Origin: Simmondsia chinensis
Lineage: Eukaryota > Streptophyta > Magnoliopsida > Caryophyllales > Simmondsiaceae
Direction: 5' to 3'
DNA: 64,000 bases
NCBI GenBank assembly: GCA_018398585.1
Contig: JAGTTD010000015.1
Span: forward strand, 2,733,001-2,797,000
The notes under the pieces were generated by a model that was not told where the DNA came from, did no database searches, and saw nothing but the letters and a program-made list of their open reading frames with translations. Position 1 is the stretch's first letter. Every line of letters begins with the position of its first letter. The position numbers and the translations under genes were made by a program. Shown here piece by piece: positions 10,263 to 20,600 of the stretch.

Positions 10263-11165
10263 CCTAAAGTTTGTTGATTCAAAACCTTTTATACAAATTT
10301 TTAAAAAAATATTCATCTCCAACTTAAATGTAAGGGTGAATTTATTAATAAAGAAGTCATAGCCTAAAATGCTTGAAATCAAAGTTTTAAGATTTTTGAG
10401 AGCAGTAAAGTTTTTGTAATAATATATAAGATAGATTATAATATATTATATTATATAATTTAATCAAAGATAATAAAGTAGTGGTCAAATGGGGATACAA
10501 AGACTAGGTCAATCAATCAAAATTTATGTTCATTCAACTGTGCATGAAATACTAGTCAAACCATACATTAATATGCCTCTCATTCACTTATCTAATGTAT
10601 TTTTCTATTTTCAAACTGCATTATTTTTCCCCGATAAGATTATTATTAAAATAAAATTATTATTATAAAAGTAAAATTATAATTTTTGTATATAATTTTA
10701 TAGCTTTTATCATTTCTAAGTTATATCATTACTGTAATATAACTTTTTCTGTTACTCCGTTGTCAAATTGCATTATTTTCATCTTCAATTTCAAATGTCT
10801 ACAACCCGTGCAATTTTTAAGACTAGAGGCTTGTTCGATTAAATTTATTTTATTAAAAAAGATTTTCTAGAAAAAAAAAAACTAAGAATTGATGCTGTTT
10901 GATCTAAACAGAAAAAATACTTTTAAGTAAATTTTTGTCTATTTTTAAATAGAAATGGAAATATAGTACTTTTTTAAAGTAAAATTAAAAGCTAATACTA
11001 CATGTTTTCAAATAAAAATAACTCAATTGAACAAAGTACTTCTAATTTTTCTACCACTTATTTAAATTGACACAAAAGTTCCTAATATTTTATAAATAAT
11101 AAAATAATTTTTTTAAACAATCCAAATTAGAATTGAATGTGTGTACAAACTAACAATTTTTTGGG
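10263..11165. other. AT-rich intergenic with one short MITE (10640-10760)
   Basis: A copy of the short palindromic family S lies at 10640-10760 (GATTATTATTAAAATAAAATT...ATATCATTACTGTAATATA). The remainder is AT-rich and has no recognised exon. Confidence 0.45.
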
Positions 11166-11449
11166 GCACGGCTAGGAAATGGGAGCTCCAACGGGTCAGT
11201 CTCGAATTTGGGGCTTTAAAATTTGGAGCTTCAAAATTCAAGTCCTATTTTTTTTTTTTTTAATTTTCGAATAGCGAAACGCAACATTTTGGCCATTCTT
11301 AAGCCAAATGATTGCGTTTTGGCCCTAATTTTTTATTTTTTTAAACTATTTATTTAATTTTTTTGCTTTTTTAATAAAAAATTTTAACTTTTCAACAACT
11401 ATAGTTATTTTTTAATCCTATTTCATTTTTAACTATTTTCATCATTTAT

Positions 11450-12395
11450 TTGAAATATTTAAAATAATAAAAATAATATCGATTATTGGTATAACATCAA
11501 CTATTAAAATAATTAAAAAATATAAGCATCAATAGGAAACGCCGTTTCAAACGGCGTTCGTTGATCGGTCGGAGACGTTACCTGTCGGACGCTGTCAGAA
11601 ACGGCGTCCGTTGGACGTCACTTGAGGGACGCCTTTAGGTTACTCTAAGGGATGCCGTTAGAAAGTCACGTATATGGGACGCCGTTTCTAACGGCGTCCC
11701 TTAGCCGTCTCTGACTGACGTCCGTACGCGCACAGTAATATTTCCGTGACCTGCTTTTTTTCCCCTCCATTTTCATCTTCTTCTTCAACTTACTCTTTTT
11801 CCTCTATTTTCATCTTCTTCATCCCCTTCATCTTCACTTTTACCTCTATAAATACCACCAATTTCTTCAATATTTTTCACAACACTCAATTACTTAAATA
11901 CATCTTTCAACTTATTATCCTCTCAAAAAAAACTTCCAATCTCCACTTCATTTTCACAGTTATGTAAGTCGTTATTATTGTTATTTTTAAATTTGTTAAT
12001 ACTTTTATATTATAATGTCATATTATTTTGTAGGAATTTGTTATTATAGTAATATTATTAGATTGATTAGTAAAGTTAATATAGTGATTATAATATATAT
12101 AATAGCAAATTAAAAAATTTATACTGAAAAAATTATTAATTGTATATTTTATGTTATATTTTAATATATTCGTAATTTTTTGTAGCTTATATTATTTTTC
12201 AGTGTTAAAAAATAAAGTTAAAAAAGGGAAACAGTTAGAGAGAAAACCCACATTCACATTGTGTGCCCTTTGAAAAGTCGTACAATGATGAGTGAATACT
12301 AAAATACATTATTTTGTTAAATATTTTCTAAATTATGTCAATTTACTAATTTTTTTTAAAAAATGTCATTTTGATAAATAAAAAAAAAGTCTAAA
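11450..12395 (+). mobile_element. MULE-like relative with GC-rich palindromes and a promoter-like segment
   Basis: From 11525 to 11740 the sequence is almost the same as 30572-30755: AATAGGAAACGCCGTTTCAA, GGCGTTCGTTGATCGGTCGG, GGTTACTCTAAGGGA and ACGGCGTCCCTTAGCCGTCT. A TATAAATA box (11847-11854) follows in pyrimidine-rich DNA that resembles a promoter and leader. The right end (about 12340-12395) returns to TTTAAAAAATGTCATTTTGA, like the element ends near 30480. I infer a non-autonomous or 5'-end MULE copy. No transposase was found in it. Confidence 0.5.
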
Positions 12396-12605
12396 TAAAC
12401 AAGCTACAGTTTGGCGAAGAGCTTGACATTCACGCTCCACCAAGCGCGTCCAGTTTCACCCTGCTTTCTTTCAGACAGAAAGGGGCACGTGGCGAGCTGC
12501 AGAGCATGGACCCCCTCCCCCAGGGAATATGTCGGCAGCAGAGGCGTCACGGCAGTCTTCCCCATTTACTAATTTATTTTTTTTGTGGGGTCCAAATTAT
12601 TTGTG

Positions 12606-12738
12606 GTGTTATTATCTTATCTAAAATTATTTTTATTAAAATAATAATATAACTTATAAAAATTAAAAATTACAAAATTAACTTAAAATAATGATCTTAT
12701 GCTAGTAATAATAATTTTACTATAATAATAATATACCC
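12606..12738. repeat. Short AT-rich palindromic MITE (family S)
   Basis: Another copy: GTGTTATTATCTTATC at one end and AATAATTTTACTATAATAATAATAT at the other. Confidence 0.5.
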
Positions 12739-12854
12739 TTTTTTGTTACCATAATGATTCAGTACTTTAAATAAAGAAAGTTGTTTTCAAAGGCTTCTGC
12801 CATTTATTATTATATTTTTTCTGCTCTTGTTATGTAAAGTAATATTACTTATAA

Positions 12855-13220
12855 GACTAATTTAGCAATATGACACAGTTTTAAAAAAAATTAGAAATCT
12901 GGCATAACGAAATGATACACTTTACTGTACAATTTTACGCACTCTATTTGAAATGGTGTACAAACTTGCATCCCATATTTATCAAACTGTCACAATTTAA
13001 AAAAATTAGGGTTGCATAAAACATGCACAATATTTGAAATGGAGTACTTAAGCCAATCAAATACTAATGGAGTACATAAAATACAGTTCAAATTTTGCAC
13101 TCCATCCAGAAGTACTCCCTTTGTGTACACCGTCTGAAATGGCATATATAATGGCTGCAGTATATGTACGCCATTTCAAATGTGTGCATAACAGTAAAGC
13201 ATGCCATTTGAAATTTTAAA
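12855..13220. repeat. Possible MULE-family relative with CCATTTCAAATGG-type repeats
   Basis: The left part resembles the ends of the GC-palindrome elements in word order (ATGACACAGTTTT, CTGGCATAACG, ATACACTTTACTGT). After it come direct and inverted copies of TTTGAAATGG / CCATTTCAAA near 12950, 13033, 13131, 13170 and 13203. This looks like the same end architecture with a different, AT-rich palindrome. The relationship is inferred. Confidence 0.35.
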
Positions 13221-13683
13221 ATATTTATGGCTTTCGATAATTCAAAATGCACCAGATTATTCTTAAGCTTTAGCTCCAAAGTATATCACTAAATATTCTC
13301 CACTAGAATCTAATCATATCTTTAGAAAATAATTGCACGGGATATGAATCCCATATACTACTTATGTGCATAATCTCAATTTCTATTCGAGTTCAACTAA
13401 TTTATTAAATTTAGAAAATCCTATAAAGAAAATACCGATGATGTTCGAGCACTTTCCAAGGATTGTTTATTAGATTGATTTACTGTGTATCTATGTATTA
13501 AAACCTTTAAATCTTTTTACATATAAAATTGGTATACCTATTTAATAATTAAAATTTCAGAGCAGCAAGTGATATATTTTAAAACTTTTTTCTATCTATA
13601 GGCACATATTAATAATGACTTATATTTATACGAAAAATAAAAATTACCTAAAAATTATTATTAAAGAGTATTTTTTTTAAAAA

Positions 13684-13985
13684 AATGAGTTACTTATACC
13701 AAAGACCCCTGTAATTTATTCATTGTATCAATTTAGTTTTGATATAATTTAAAATATGTCAATCTGGTTCTTAGAGAAAAAATTATATTAAAATTTTTAA
13801 TAATTCGGACATAAAGTGGGTTAAATTGAGTAAATAAATAAATTTGTAATAAGTTATTTATATCTAACATAATTTTACTGATTAAAATTATGTCATTAAT
13901 ATAATTTAAATTAATATAATTAAAAATATAAAAATAAAGTATTAAACCTTTTGGTGTAAATTATCCAAAAATATAATATAATATA
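13684..13985. repeat. MITE-like repeat (family M6), copy 1
   Basis: Starts GAGTTACTTATACCAAAGACCC and carries repeated TCAATTTAGT words. The same start and words occur at 62256-62634. Non-coding. Confidence 0.45.
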
Positions 13986-14449
13986 TCAAATAAAGTGGGG
14001 GTGACGGGACGAGACAAAGAAGAATAAATGGAGAGAGAGAAAAAGGGGGGACCGTCAAAATACGGCGACGACTCTTCCTTTTGTTGGCGGTCGGCTAACT
14101 GGGTGGTATACTGCCACGTCAGCATTCAATTATAACGGCGCCGTTACATTATTACTCCTTTTGTATTTAAATTTATAGTTGTGGAAAAAAAAGAAAAAAG
14201 AAGAAAAACTTTGTAGCTAAATTATATATTGTTATTTTGAGATTTGATAAATAATTTTTAGTTCATCAGCTTTAAAAAAATAATTTGACAAAATGTTATA
14301 TATATTTAATAATAGTTTAATTATTGGAGAAAAAAATTGTAAAACTTATCATTATTTATTAGTAAACATGCAACTCATTTGCTATCAAATTTGTGGATTT
14401 AAAAACTAATATATATCTATTCTGTTTCATTGTAGCATAATGGCATGCG
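13986..14449. other. Intergenic, no gene seen
   Basis: A purine-rich, then GC-richer patch (about 14000-14150) contains CGGCGACGACTC and AACGGCGCCGTTAC. The rest is AT-rich. No exon was recognised. Confidence 0.4.
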
Positions 14450-14466
14450 AGCCAAAGAATTTAACT

Positions 14467-14713
14467 AAAGCAAAAGCAAAAAAATAACATATCCAATGTC
14501 CCAAGGGTTCCCACATAAGAAGGGTTTGGCAAAGCGGATGTACACAGCCTTCTCCCTTTAGGGTATTACCATTGGACAAAAGCTGTTTTCGAGTGCCTCC
14601 AACCTAAAGCTGAGGACTTCCAGAAGGTCGCCTATCCGGGTACTACTCTTGCCCAAATACGCTTAACTTCAGAGTTCTAATGGAATCAGGTGACGACGTG
14701 TTGGTACTGCTTT
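14467..14713 (-). mobile_element. 5S rRNA-headed SINE, near full length
   Basis: The minus strand reads GTACCAACACGTCGTCACC, AGAACTCTGAAGTTAAGCG and AGAGTAGTACCCGGATAGG, all 5S-derived, then the common tail with GTGTACATCC and TGGGAACCCTTGGGAC. A 17-bp target-site duplication with two mismatches (AGCCAAAGAATTTAACT at 14450-14466; AGCCAAAGGATTCAACT at 14714-14730) confirms retroposition. Confidence 0.82.
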
Positions 14714-14938
14714 AGCCAAAGGATTCAACTCAAATCATAAAATGTTCTAACCAATAAAGATCTATTATATATATGTTTTTTGAACACTATCTATTACATT
14801 AACTACGGGTTGACCCTAATTTTAGGACCACTCATAATGTTCATGAACCTTGATATATGCATAGAAGAAGTTCCTATATTGTATTATTATTAAAGTTTTA
14901 TAATTTTATCGGTTATAATTATTTTGATATTAATATTT

Positions 14939-15635
14939 GGGTTATTTATATCTCCGATATTTTTGAAATAATAAAGAGAACCCTGATTTTTTTAAATTAT
15001 TAAAAAGACCCTCAAGTTTTTATCGTATTAATAAAATGGCACATCTCATGCGTGTAGGAACATACCCAGTGTCTCAAGGGCTCCCGCCAACGCAGGGTCT
15101 GGAGGGGCGGATGTACGCAGCCTTCCCCCTTCAGGGTGTTAACCTGAAGAGAGACTGTTTCCCAATGCCCCCAACCTGAGGATGAGGACTTCCCAATGCG
15201 TGTAGGAACTTCTCATGCATGATCACTTCATTTTTTGTCGACAGAGCTGATATGATAACTGCTTTTTATTAATGTTATAATAAAATGACCTGAAGTAAGA
15301 TTTAATATCCTTTATCTTACTTTATAAGTACAAAATTGGAGATTTTATATTATGTTAAAGTTATTTATTTTCGCTTAATTTGTTTCAAAATATAGTTATT
15401 AAAGGGTAGTTTTATCATTTTAATACAACATTAATAAAAATATAGCTGTCATGTCAGCTCTGTCGACTAAAAATAACATCATCACATCAAAGATGAGCCT
15501 TTTTATTAATGTGGCAAAAGCTTAAGGACCCTTTTATTAATACGATAAAAATTTAAAAACCTTTTTAATAATTTAAAAAATTAAAATTTTTTTATTATTT
15601 TTAAAAATATTAAAATACTAAAATATAAATAACGA
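14939..15635. mobile_element. MITE family M1, copy with a nested SINE
   Basis: Excluding the nested SINE at 15062-15195, this matches 62668-63192. Shared words include ATCTTACTTTATAAGTAC, GAGATTTTATATTATGT, TTTTCGCTTAATTTGTTTCA, ATAGCTGTCATGTCAG and CTCTGTCGAC. It is internally palindromic: GTCGACAGAGCTGAYATGA on the left is mirrored by TCATGTCAGCTCTGTCGAC on the right. Related copies lie at 46490-47948 and 53950-54480. Confidence 0.7.
15062..15195 (-). mobile_element. SINE with residual 5S end, nested in a MITE
   Basis: Minus-strand copy with GGAAGTCCTCATCCTCAGG (the last few bases of a 5S head), then GGGGGCATTGGGAAACAG, CTGCGTACATCC and GCGGGAGCCCTTGAGACACT. ATGCGTGTAGGAAC is duplicated at 15048-15061 and 15196-15209. 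It is 5'-truncated in the 5S portion. Confidence 0.82.
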
Positions 15636-15756
15636 ATATTTTCACGTGAATAATAATAGTACCCCATTTTCAGTAGTGGGAACAGGAAAGCTAAGTGGTT
15701 GGGGACAGTATGGGTAAAGAAAGGGGGGATAGGGTCCATGACATGATGGATGGGGT

Positions 15757-15781
15757 GGGGGGGGGGGGGGGGGGGGGGGGG
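15757..15781. repeat. G homopolymer (G25)
   Basis: Twenty-five consecutive G, preceded by TGGGGT. A (GAT)n microsatellite follows at about 15848-15874. Confidence 0.85.
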
Positions 15782-15959
15782 TGGGTATGGGGATGAATGA
15801 TGGATGTGATGTCATATGGTTAGGATGCATCCATTTGAATGGGAAAAGATGATGATGATGATGATGATGATGATGGTGGTGGGGTCAATGGGATGGTCAT
15901 GATCATGGGGGGTAGGAGTCTTTGACTGGTTCAAGTTGCAGTCCCCACGTCACCCTTGC

Positions 15960-16430
15960 ATAGGAATGACAATTTAGCGAGTAAAACCCCGTTTTTTTTT
16001 TAGAGTGGGTATAGATATGAGTTGGTCGTATCCACCTCATACTTGTCAATGTTGTACCCACTCTGCCCTGTTTATGATTACTTTATTTTGAATCTAATTA
16101 ATTTTTTAAATTAAAAAATATATATTTAAATTTAATTATTTAAATTACTCCTCAATATTATAAGAAATATATTTAAATTTATAAATATAATATTAAATAA
16201 TTAATACTAACAGGTATGAATAATCGTTATGCACCTACATTAAGGCGAGTACCGGGCAAGTAATAAATACCCACAGGTAAAAGGTGAGTACGGTATGGAT
16301 TTGTACCCACCGGAGCGGATATGAGTATTCACTTTATTCTAGTGGCGGGTAATTGAGCGAGTATGGATATGAATTTGAATGGCGGATACGGGTATGGAGG
16401 AGGTACCCCCACACTGGTCCCGCCCCTGCG
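15960..16430. repeat. Dispersed GGGTACGGGTATGG-type repeat, copy 1
   Basis: The left end AGGAATGACAATTTAGCG resembles the AGGGATGGCAAT terminus common in plants. The right part is GGCGGATACGGGTATGGAGG followed by CCCGCCCCTGCG. The AT-rich middle contains GGTATGAATAATCGTTATG, which recurs as GGGTATAGATAATCGTTTTG near 53380. It is probably a non-autonomous DNA transposon with GC-rich ends. Confidence 0.5.
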
Positions 16431-16552
16431 TCCTTTTCCTCTTTCTCCCTTTTATTATCATTACATCTACCTCCCAGAGCCCGCTTTTGCATGAGCTTTT
16501 GTGGTATTGAGACTGTTATATTATCATTACATTATTTTTCTATTAAACTTTT

Positions 16553-16668
16553 AGGTATTATTATTGTAAGAGTAATGATATGCCTTATAATTAACGACAA
16601 TCACAAAATTACCTTAAACTATAATCTTACTCTGATAATAATAATTTTACCCTAACAATAATATTTTA
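16553..16668. repeat. Short AT-rich palindromic MITE (family S)
   Basis: GGTATTATTATTGTAAGAG at one end; AATAATTTTACCCTAACAATAAT at the other, with AATCACAAAATTACC inside. Confidence 0.55.
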
Positions 16669-16690
16669 TTTTTTTTTATTTTCATTTCCT

Positions 16691-16717
16691 CCCCCCCCCC
16701 CCCCCCCCCCCCCCCCC
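16691..16717. repeat. C homopolymer (C27)
   Basis: Twenty-seven consecutive C, the reverse-strand counterpart of the G tracts elsewhere in the window. Confidence 0.85.
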
Positions 16718-17677
16718 AAACTTTGAACTGATCACCATCTTCGAACCGAAAATGTTCCATTTTGGAAAAGATTTTTCAGAGAATCACAAATCAACTTGAG
16801 ATTTTCCGTTACTTGCTTTAACGGAGAATAGGATTTCACTATATGATGTTCCTTTCGAGAGCTTTTTGGTCGTTTGGAATAACGACTTGCACCATTTTAC
16901 AAGAGAAATCATTTTCTTAAAAAACGTTTATTAGAATATCTTTCCTATTAAAAAAGTCGTGCCAATAATCAAAAAGAATAAAATTAATATCTAAAATCTA
17001 ACTTTACCAAAATGTAATGGTAACTACTGATGAAAAGGGGCTCTTGTTATCAATTTATTGTTATGATAATGACTGAACCCCATGGTTTGCTCCCAAAATT
17101 GACGGTAGGTTCTGCGAATTTTACTCGTTTTCTTAGTTATTCATGTTGTGCTCACATGGAAAATCAACTTAATTATAAAATAAAATTTATCACGTAAATA
17201 CCGTATAACTTAGTTTGTTATCATTTAAGTACCACGGTGTACTCTTTGCAAGATCTCGACAAATTTTATCACATGGGTACCTTGGAGTAAAAAGAATTTG
17301 TTAACCATGTACTCTTTGCGAGAACTTGGCAAATTTTCACTGGAAGACGCCACCGTATAACATTTTCAATTGTACATACGTATCTAAATTAGAATTTGGT
17401 GACTTGTACCTGCTATTGAAATCAAATAAATTCTCACCATAATTCGACAAGTTTTGCGGCGAACCTCTTTTTTTTTTTTTTTTTAATAATCATAACATTT
17501 TTCAAACCATAGGATTCCATTGCACATATCAAAATGTCAACTGAATGATAGATTCCCATTATTAAAAGAAATGTTTGCTCCAACTTCACTGCATTTCAAT
17601 TGATATAATACAAAACACCATTTACATTCTTTGTAGTATAAGATTGAGCCTGCCTTACCAATCTCAAGCCCGAGCTG
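16718..17677. other. 3' flank of the Yippee-like gene, no other gene seen
   Basis: No exon was recognised. The right end should contain the 3' UTR of the minus-strand Yippee-like gene. A repeated phrase (GTACTCTTTGC(A/G)AGA near 17230 and 17308) was noted, without assignment. Confidence 0.45.
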
Positions 17678-20600
17678 TTAAGGATACTCGGGATCACTTG
17701 AATTTTGATTCGTGTCCAGATGGAATTCCTCGTTCGCATCTTCGTTTATCGTCCATCTAATGACCAAAACCAACGAAAACACGACACGGGATTTTTAGTG
17801 GTTACAATGAAAACGATCATCAAACACAAACGCACAAGGATTTGGTGAGTTGAAGGTTACCTTTCTAGCACAACCTTCCCTTCTTTGTACTTCTGGCTCT
17901 TGTCCCGGGCTGTCAACTGCGTAAAATTCAGCAGACACCATGACGAGTATCAGAAAAGAACAAATTCAGTTCAGTATTATGATGAAATAATCAAACTAAA
18001 TTATTTCTGTGTGTTGGACGCCATTGTCTTTGTAACAGAAAAGGTAAAAGAAGACGTGATTTGGGATTTCATGTTCAGAGGAAAAAACTGACATGAAAAA
18101 GGTGAGCAGTGAAAACATATGAAAATGTCATAAGAATTGTATAAGGCCCTTCTGTATGATGCTTGTGCTCGAATAGCAGCCACACCGAGCAATGATTCAT
18201 TGTCAGAAAAGCTTAAATTGACAGGTGACGGCTCATAAATGGATTTCTACTTTAAGACGCTTCCTCATGCAAATGGCTATTAAGCTTAAAGCTTGAATAA
18301 TACACAAGCCACCTACACCTTGTATCGAAATTATATTACTACTGAGAGTGGGGTTGATGAGGTTCAAGCTCGCGACGTCTTGGTCAGCAACTCTCCAAAG
18401 CTTTAAGTTGACAGCTAAGGCCTATGAAAAGATTTCTAGTTAAACGGGAATTAAATGAAACCGTGGCCTCAAAGGCGGCCAAGAAGAAACTCCCATGGAA
18501 AGCGTCGTGAATTTACATATCCCATCTGTTTCATGTTAATTATAAACACAATCAAAGTTTGGTTTTATAAGGGTTAGATTTATGCAGTTTTACACCCACT
18601 ACTATATACAAAAGGACGCCAAGACTTGAACCGTGAACTCCAGATCACGGTGGAGCAACCTTACCGAATAAATGAAAAGTTTCAATATCACACAAATCGC
18701 ATTCAACAACCACCATTTCCTAACCCGAGTTTAAGTATAAATAGCGCTAGTGTAACCAAGAAAAGGAGTACGCATGACTAGACCTCAACACTAGATCAAA
18801 ACTAATCAAATTTGAAGAGATCTAGATAACTGTAATTAACTAATTACAGAGTATATCAGGAAAAGGAAGCTTACATATTTCCATCCGACGAGTTTCCCAC
18901 AGCCGCAGCAAAAGATATCTGCCACGGTGTGCACTCCTGACATCATCAACCTCTCCTCCTCTGGTCCAGTTGATACATTCACCCTGAACGAAATTTTTTT
19001 TTTGGATAAGTAAGGTTCGAGAAGAAAGCGTTTAACCTAGGGCCTCTTGTTCTAGAATTTCAACCTCAGTAACATTTGAAAACTAGACATGCACAAAAAT
19101 CGTCATGCACAAAATTCAAAATGCCCAGCCGAGTATGAATTACTAAAATTAGAAAGAAGTAAATTTTATGATTATACAATTGTCATTCATAAACCAATGA
19201 TCTTTTGCAATTTCTATTGTTTAACTCACCGACCCAAATCAAAACATTTTTTGAAACTTTGCTCACCCTGTCTCAATCTCACATAATGTTTGTGCTCTAT
19301 ATCTCTATGCTTCACCAGTTGCAGCTATAGGACATGATTTGTACTAAAGATCCACTCAGACAGGTCAGACACATACACGAAAATTATGAAATTAGACCAT
19401 GGAATCAAATCATAGTTCCCAGTTGTGTTACTGCTGTGGTGTCATGGTAACGAAGTGCTGTGGACGTTATCTTTTGAATCTGGACGATTTCTTTGGGTTT
19501 ACTAAGGGGACATAAATTGCTTTTAAGCCTTACGTTCGCAAAAATTGGAATGATAATTCATAAAACAATTAGACTTCATACCCTTTTGATAAAATAAAAT
19601 ATATGTATTGAGGAGGCCACAACAAAAGTGTCATTACTTAACAGTCAACAGCATGACTCCTAGCAAAAAAACCAGTTATGTATTAGCTATTATGTCACAC
19701 AATGATTGTTATTTGATTTCATGGCACAACATGGACATTACATAATGGGTCACGGCGATTGTGTCAGGTTTTCTCAAAGGAAGTTGATTTTAAACCTTTT
19801 ATTTCCAGACTTTGAATGATAGTCACACATCATTAATTTCTACACTCCTATATATAGTAATTAAGATAGAATGTTTTAATAAATAAAGCATAACATAAAT
19901 GCACTATGGACACCATTATAAAAGTACCGTTACAGTTGCCAACCCATATATAAAGCAATTGAAACGTTTTAAATAAACTGAAATTTTCAGCTGAACAAGA
20001 GAGAAAAGAAAGACAACACACATAAGATGAATAAGCCAATAAACAAAATAGCGTGGACTTACGCGTTCTCAAAAAGATACGCCCTTCCTTTACGACAACT
20101 GAAAGCCTAAAGTTAGACAAAGCAATGTATTAGAACCCAGAAATGATGAACAAGGATTATACTATCGAATCACAAGAAACTTGAAAAGAACAGTGATCTA
20201 CATGGAACTCTAGCAAAGCAAAGGTGCAGCTCAGTTTTATTTCCCATCTTTTCGTCGAAATGAAAGTAATTTTAAAACTACAATCACAATGAATTCTCAG
20301 ATAATAACCAAACAAATCAAAATCTGACTGTTAAAATGACTTATGAAACTGAAAAAGATGTTCAGAAAATGCAAATTGAATGATTTTAGCTATTTAGGTA
20401 GTGTGTTAAGAATCATATCACAAGATTCCACGTTCATCATTTTACTTTATGAAAGGCTAGACATATCAACAAAATTACAAAATCATGAACCAGAGGCAGC
20501 CACAAATTGTGACCACTATGTCATGAAAGCTGGGAGCAGTAGACGCAATGGGTCATGGCCCTCATATTGGATTTATTTAGGACCATAATTTATGTTTAAT

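Noticed and set aside
11746..11967. 73-codon Ser/Phe-rich frame
   Set aside because: Pyrimidine-rich leader-like DNA after the palindrome block. No ATG start and no domain.
15642..15830. Proline-rich frame on the minus strand
   Set aside because: Again a translated G tract.
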